The position numbers were made by a program, and so were the translations under genes. The notes under the pieces are model-generated. The model searched no databases. It worked only from the letters and a program-made list of their open reading frames with translations, and was not told the origin of the DNA. This document shows positions 6,028 through 8,018 of a stretch of 8,018 nucleotides of DNA, in pieces. Source of the DNA: Methanomicrobiales archaeon (lineage in GTDB: Archaea; Halobacteriota; Methanomicrobia; Methanomicrobiales; JACTUA01); the NCBI GenBank assembly GCA_028679035.1, contig JAJRCL010000174.1:1-8018 (forward strand), given 5' to 3'. Each line of letters starts with the position of its first letter. The stretch's first letter is position 1.

Positions 6028-6155
6028 ACGATCACCAATCCCTCCGGATATGTATGCAGCTGCAAACAATAATCATCATTCCCCATGCCGTGGGATGGCA
6101 AACGGGCACCCCCAATACTGGATTTGATCGATTGATAACGGGATTTCCCGCCATC

Positions 6156-6171
6156 GCATAAAACTCTATAA
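6156..6171. promoter_or_regulatory. divergent promoter core between DUF1890 and nadA genes
   Basis: The stretch GCATAAAACTCTATAA is the most AT-rich part of the 263-bp gap. On the plus strand CTCTATAACC or GCATAAAAC could be the nadA TATA box, implying a leader of about 100 nt. On the minus strand GGTTATAGAG could serve the DUF1890 gene, with transcription starting near 6142. A near-palindrome, CGGGA-TT-TCCCG at 6139-6150, sits at that point. Confidence 0.35.
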
Positions 6172-6265
6172 CCACGGAGTGAGAGATCACCGGAAGTATC
6201 CCGGGAGATATTGAGCCTTCTCTGTCTCAAGGGGCCAGGGGCCGGACCTGTCCCGGGATTAGAAT

Positions 6266-6277
6266 CGACGTTCGTCG
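6266..6277 (+). other. small hairpin just before the nadA start
   Basis: CGAC-GTTC-GTCG can fold into a four-pair stem with a four-base loop, ending 13 nt before the nadA ATG. The following GGGG (6277-6280) is the only ribosome-site-like run, so the stem touches it and might influence translation. The stem is short and could be accidental in GC-rich DNA. Confidence 0.25.
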
Positions 6278-6290
6278 GGGTTGTACACGG

Positions 6291-7205
6291 ATGGAACAGA
6301 CGGGAACAGACAGCATTGTTGCGCACATCAGGGCATTGAAAGAGGAGCGCGACGCGGTCATCCTCGCACACAACTACCAGATCCCCGGTGTTCAGGATAT
6401 CGCTGACTTTGTCGGGGATTCCCTCGAATTATCCCGGGTTGCTGCCGCACAGCGGGTACCGGTGATTGTCTTCTGTGGCGTGGATTTCATGGCGGAAACC
6501 GCGGCGATTCTCTCTCCAAAAAAAACGGTGCTGCTTCCGGCAGGGGATGCCTGCTGCCCGATGGCGGAGATGATCACCGCCGGCGAGGTACGCCTCCTCC
6601 GGAACCGGTTTCCGGACGCGGCTGTGGTCTGTTATGTCAACACCACGGCTGATGTGAAGGCGGAGAGCGACATCTGCTGCACCTCGGCAAATGCCGTGAA
6701 TGTGGTGGAATCCCTGGACGCCCGGCAGATTCTCTTTATCCCGGACCGGAACCTCGGAAGGTATGTTGCCCGGTTTACGAAAAAAGAAGTCCTTCCGTGG
6801 GAAGGATTCTGCATCGTGCATGACCGGTTCACCGCAAAAGAGGTCACCGAGGCACGCCGGATGCACCCCGGTGCAGAAGTCCTGGTCCACCCGGAATGCC
6901 GCCCGGAAGTGATCGACCTTGCAGATCACGTGTTCAGCACCTCCGGCATCATCCGGCATGTGGGAACAGGCCCTGCGCGGGAGTATGTGATCGGGACAGA
7001 GGTAGGTATACTGCACCGGATCCATAAGCTCTACCCGGATCGGGCGGCGTATCCTCTTGCCCGGCACGCAGTGTGTGTGAACATGAAAAAGACAACACTT
7101 TCCACGGTGCTTTCATCTCTGGAACGGATGGAGCCCCGCATCCAGGTCGATACCGCAATCGCTGCCCGGGCCCGCACCGCGATCGAGCGGATGCTCGCGG
7201 TGTAG
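6291..7205 (+). CDS. nadA: quinolinate synthase
   Basis: NadA condenses iminoaspartate with dihydroxyacetone phosphate to quinolinate for NAD synthesis, using a [4Fe-4S] cluster. The 304-residue protein has the short archaeal/Thermotoga-type length with three pseudo-repeated domains. Visible motifs are ILAHNYQ (24-30, His27), GDSLELSR (42-49), VFCGVDFMAETAAIL (60-74), CYVNTTADVKAESDICCTSANAV (from 114), FIPDRNLGRYV (149-159), CIVHDRF (174-180), HPECRPEV (200-207) and TGPAREYVIGTEVG (226-239). The three expected cluster ligands are Cys89 (in DACCPMAEM, next to Cys88), Cys174 and Cys262 (AVCVNMKKTTL). The ATG at 6291 fits the family start; its ribosome site is weak (GGGG ten bases upstream). 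The partner genes nadC and aspartate dehydrogenase are not in the window, so it appears to stand alone. The cluster may be supplied by the NifS/NifU pair nearby. Confidence 0.95.
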   Translation: MEQTGTDSIVAHIRALKEERDAVILAHNYQIPGVQDIADFVGDSLELSRVAAAQRVPVIVFCGVDFMAETAAILSPKKTVLLPAGDACCPMAEMITAGEVRLLRNRFPDAAVVCYVNTTADVKAESDICCTSANAVNVVESLDARQILFIPDRNLGRYVARFTKKEVLPWEGFCIVHDRFTAKEVTEARRMHPGAEVLVHPECRPEVIDLADHVFSTSGIIRHVGTGPAREYVIGTEVGILHRIHKLYPDRAAYPLARHAVCVNMKKTTLSTVLSSLERMEPRIQVDTAIAARARTAIERMLAV

Positions 7206-7212
7206 CCTCTTC

Positions 7213-7234
7213 CGGGATTGTCTCCCGTTGAGAC
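7213..7234 (+). terminator. weak overlapping hairpins after nadA
   Basis: Eight bases after the nadA stop, CGGGA (7213-7217) can pair with TCCCG (7223-7227), and GTCTC (7220-7224) can pair instead with GAGAC (7230-7234). No T tract follows, so this is at best a poor terminator. I see no better one before the next promoter. Confidence 0.2.
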
Positions 7235-7279
7235 CGCAGACAGGAATACCCGGTGGATTTGTCGATCCCCCAAAAGTTG

Positions 7280-7287
7280 TTTATACC
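7280..7287 (+). promoter_or_regulatory. TATA box for the MEDS gene
   Basis: TTTATACC, preceded by the purine-rich CAAAAG, is a good archaeal TATA box in the 179-bp gap after nadA. Transcription would begin about 26 nt downstream, near 7308-7312, only a few bases ahead of an ATG at 7317 and about 75 nt ahead of the MEDS start. Confidence 0.5.
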
Positions 7288-7316
7288 CCTTGCACGGAGT
7301 TGTATCGGCAGATCCA

Positions 7317-7385
7317 ATGTCGGGCAGTGGAGACAAGGACGACAGCACGGCACTTATCCTGAGTAACAGGCGGGATGACCGGTAA
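7317..7385 (+). CDS. possible 22-residue leader ORF
   Basis: A mini-ORF with sequence MSGSGDKDDSTALILSNRRD plus two residues. Its ATG falls only about 5-9 nt after the predicted start of transcription, which would suit leaderless translation, and its TAA overlaps the MEDS ATG as TAATG, which would allow reinitiation. It has no ribosome site and resembles no family I know. A run of 22 open codons is easily found by chance, so this is only a candidate. Confidence 0.25.
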   Translation: MSGSGDKDDSTALILSNRRDDR

Positions 7386-8018
7386 TGGACACGCCACCAG
7401 ACATGCGCGATTCCGGGATTGATATTCTTGGCAAAGTCCCGTGGGGCACGCATTTCTGCCAGTTCTATGAGACGAAGCATGATCTGATCGAGATGCTCGT
7501 CCCCTATTTCACGGCAGGGCTTCTCGCGAATGAATTTTGCATGTGGATCACGTCCAAACCACTCCGGGTCCGTGAAGCGAAGGCCGCTCTGCGCAGGAAC
7601 CTTCCGGACCTCGACCGATACGTTGCGAAAGGACAGATCGAGATCCTGGATTACAGCGAGTGGTATACCCGGGGCGGAGAATTTGAAGCCGATGCGGTCC
7701 TTGCCGGCTGGGTGCAGAAACTTGAGGATGCCCTGAAACGGGGATTCGAAGGCCTCCGCCTGACCGGTAATACCTTCTGGCTCGAACAGCAGACCTGGGA
7801 CGACTTCACCAACTATGAAGCCGCGGTGAACAGCGTTATCGGCCGGTACCGGATGCTTGCAATCTGCACCTATTCCCTCAAAAAATGCAACAGCCGCGAG
7901 ATCCTTGATGTCATGGTCAACCACCAGTTCGCCCTGATCAAGCAGAAAGGCCACTGGGAAATCATCGAGAGTGCCGAGCACCGCAAAACTGAGGAGGTGC
8001 TGAAGGCAACCCAGGACC
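7385..8018 (+). CDS. MEDS-domain sensory protein, N-terminal part
   Basis: This frame stays open to the right edge, so about 211 residues are visible and the end is missing. The visible part is a MEDS domain (methanogen/methylotroph, DcmR sensory): GIDILGKVPWGTHFCQFYET (11-30), an EFCMWITSKP strand (50-59), IEILDYSEWYT (85-95), GFEGLRLTGNTFWL (120-133), MLAICTYSLKKCNSREILDV (157-176), and the closing NHQFALIKQKGHWEII (179-194). A charged helix begins after it (AEHRKTEEVLKATQD), as seen where such proteins pass into PAS or histidine kinase modules; that output part is not in view. The ATG at 7385 has GGCGGGATGA upstream; an ATG at 7403 (MRDSGIDILG) is a real alternative and matches how relatives often start. 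The domain is proposed to sense small organic compounds, which is not tested here. Confidence 0.88.
   Translation, partial: MDTPPDMRDSGIDILGKVPWGTHFCQFYETKHDLIEMLVPYFTAGLLANEFCMWITSKPLRVREAKAALRRNLPDLDRYVAKGQIEILDYSEWYTRGGEFEADAVLAGWVQKLEDALKRGFEGLRLTGNTFWLEQQTWDDFTNYEAAVNSVIGRYRMLAICTYSLKKCNSREILDVMVNHQFALIKQKGHWEIIESAEHRKTEEVLKATQD

Noticed and set aside
6012..6371. A 119-codon minus-strand frame across the nadA leader.
   Set aside because: It overlaps both the nadA start and the DUF1890 start, has no family resemblance, and would remove the promoter region of both genes.
6429..7067. A 212-codon open frame on the minus strand opposite nadA.
   Set aside because: It is antisense to a complete, motif-rich NadA and resembles nothing known.
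7031..7981. A 316-codon open frame on the minus strand, the longest open frame in this part.
   Set aside because: It runs antisense through the end of nadA, the promoter gap and the MEDS gene. Its translation shows no recognisable domain, whereas the plus strand gives clear NadA and MEDS motifs. It is a mirror of GC-rich coding sequence.
1..8018. Searches by eye for CRISPR repeats, insertion sequence ends, integrase genes, tRNA genes and defence genes.
   Set aside because: No regularly spaced repeats, transposase motifs, tRNA cloverleaf or defence-type domains were seen. Base composition is even, and the AT-rich stretches are limited to promoters.

Overview
The window looks like a stretch of chromosome from a methanogenic archaeon, most likely of the order Methanomicrobiales (a Methanoregula- or Methanosphaerula-like genome). 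The basis is the adjacent DUF1890/DUF1894 pair, which I know mainly from methanogens, a MEDS-domain sensory protein, a bacterial-type NifS/NifU pair as found in methanogens, archaeal TATA-type promoter elements, and tight ATGA/TGATG overlaps with GG-rich ribosome binding sites. The genus is an inference and no marker gene settles it. No rRNA, tRNA, CRISPR array, transposon or integrase is visible, and the region reads as ordinary, densely packed core chromosome.

Layout. (a) 1-1774, minus strand: the start of a tryptophan operon, trpE followed by trpG; trpG runs off the left edge. The two overlap by ATGA and form anthranilate synthase. Upstream, at 1775-1981, lies an AT-rich promoter with a TGTACA hexamer against the TATA box, resembling the TRP box of TrpY-type archaeal repressors. 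(b) 1982-4659, minus strand: a four-gene sulfur-transfer operon transcribed nifS -> nifU -> ThiF/HesA/MoeB-type E1-like enzyme -> MoaD/ThiS-like protein ending in Gly-Gly. It closes with a T8 tract that can act as an archaeal terminator. (c) 4660-4886: a divergent promoter region with a perfect 12-bp palindrome. (d) 4887-5237, plus strand: a small DUF1622 membrane protein. (e) 5285-6027, minus strand: DUF1890 and DUF1894, overlapping by 22 bp. (f) 6291-7205, plus strand: nadA, quinolinate synthase, with a long leader. (g) 7385-8018, plus strand: the N-terminal MEDS domain of a sensory protein cut by the right edge, preceded by a possible 22-codon mini-ORF joined to it by TAATG.

How the genes work together. 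NifS takes sulfur from cysteine. NifU provides an Fe-S assembly scaffold. The E1-like enzyme can adenylate the MoaD-like carrier, which then becomes a thiocarboxylate using sulfur from the desulfurase. One operon could therefore serve both Fe-S clusters (for example the [4Fe-4S] of NadA) and a sulfur-carrier pathway such as the pterin cofactor of tungsten or molybdenum enzymes. The final acceptor cannot be decided from sequence alone. TrpE/TrpG and NadA cover Trp and NAD biosynthesis. The least understood parts are the DUF1890-DUF1894 pair, the DUF1622 protein, the palindrome before nifS and the mini-ORF before the MEDS sensor.
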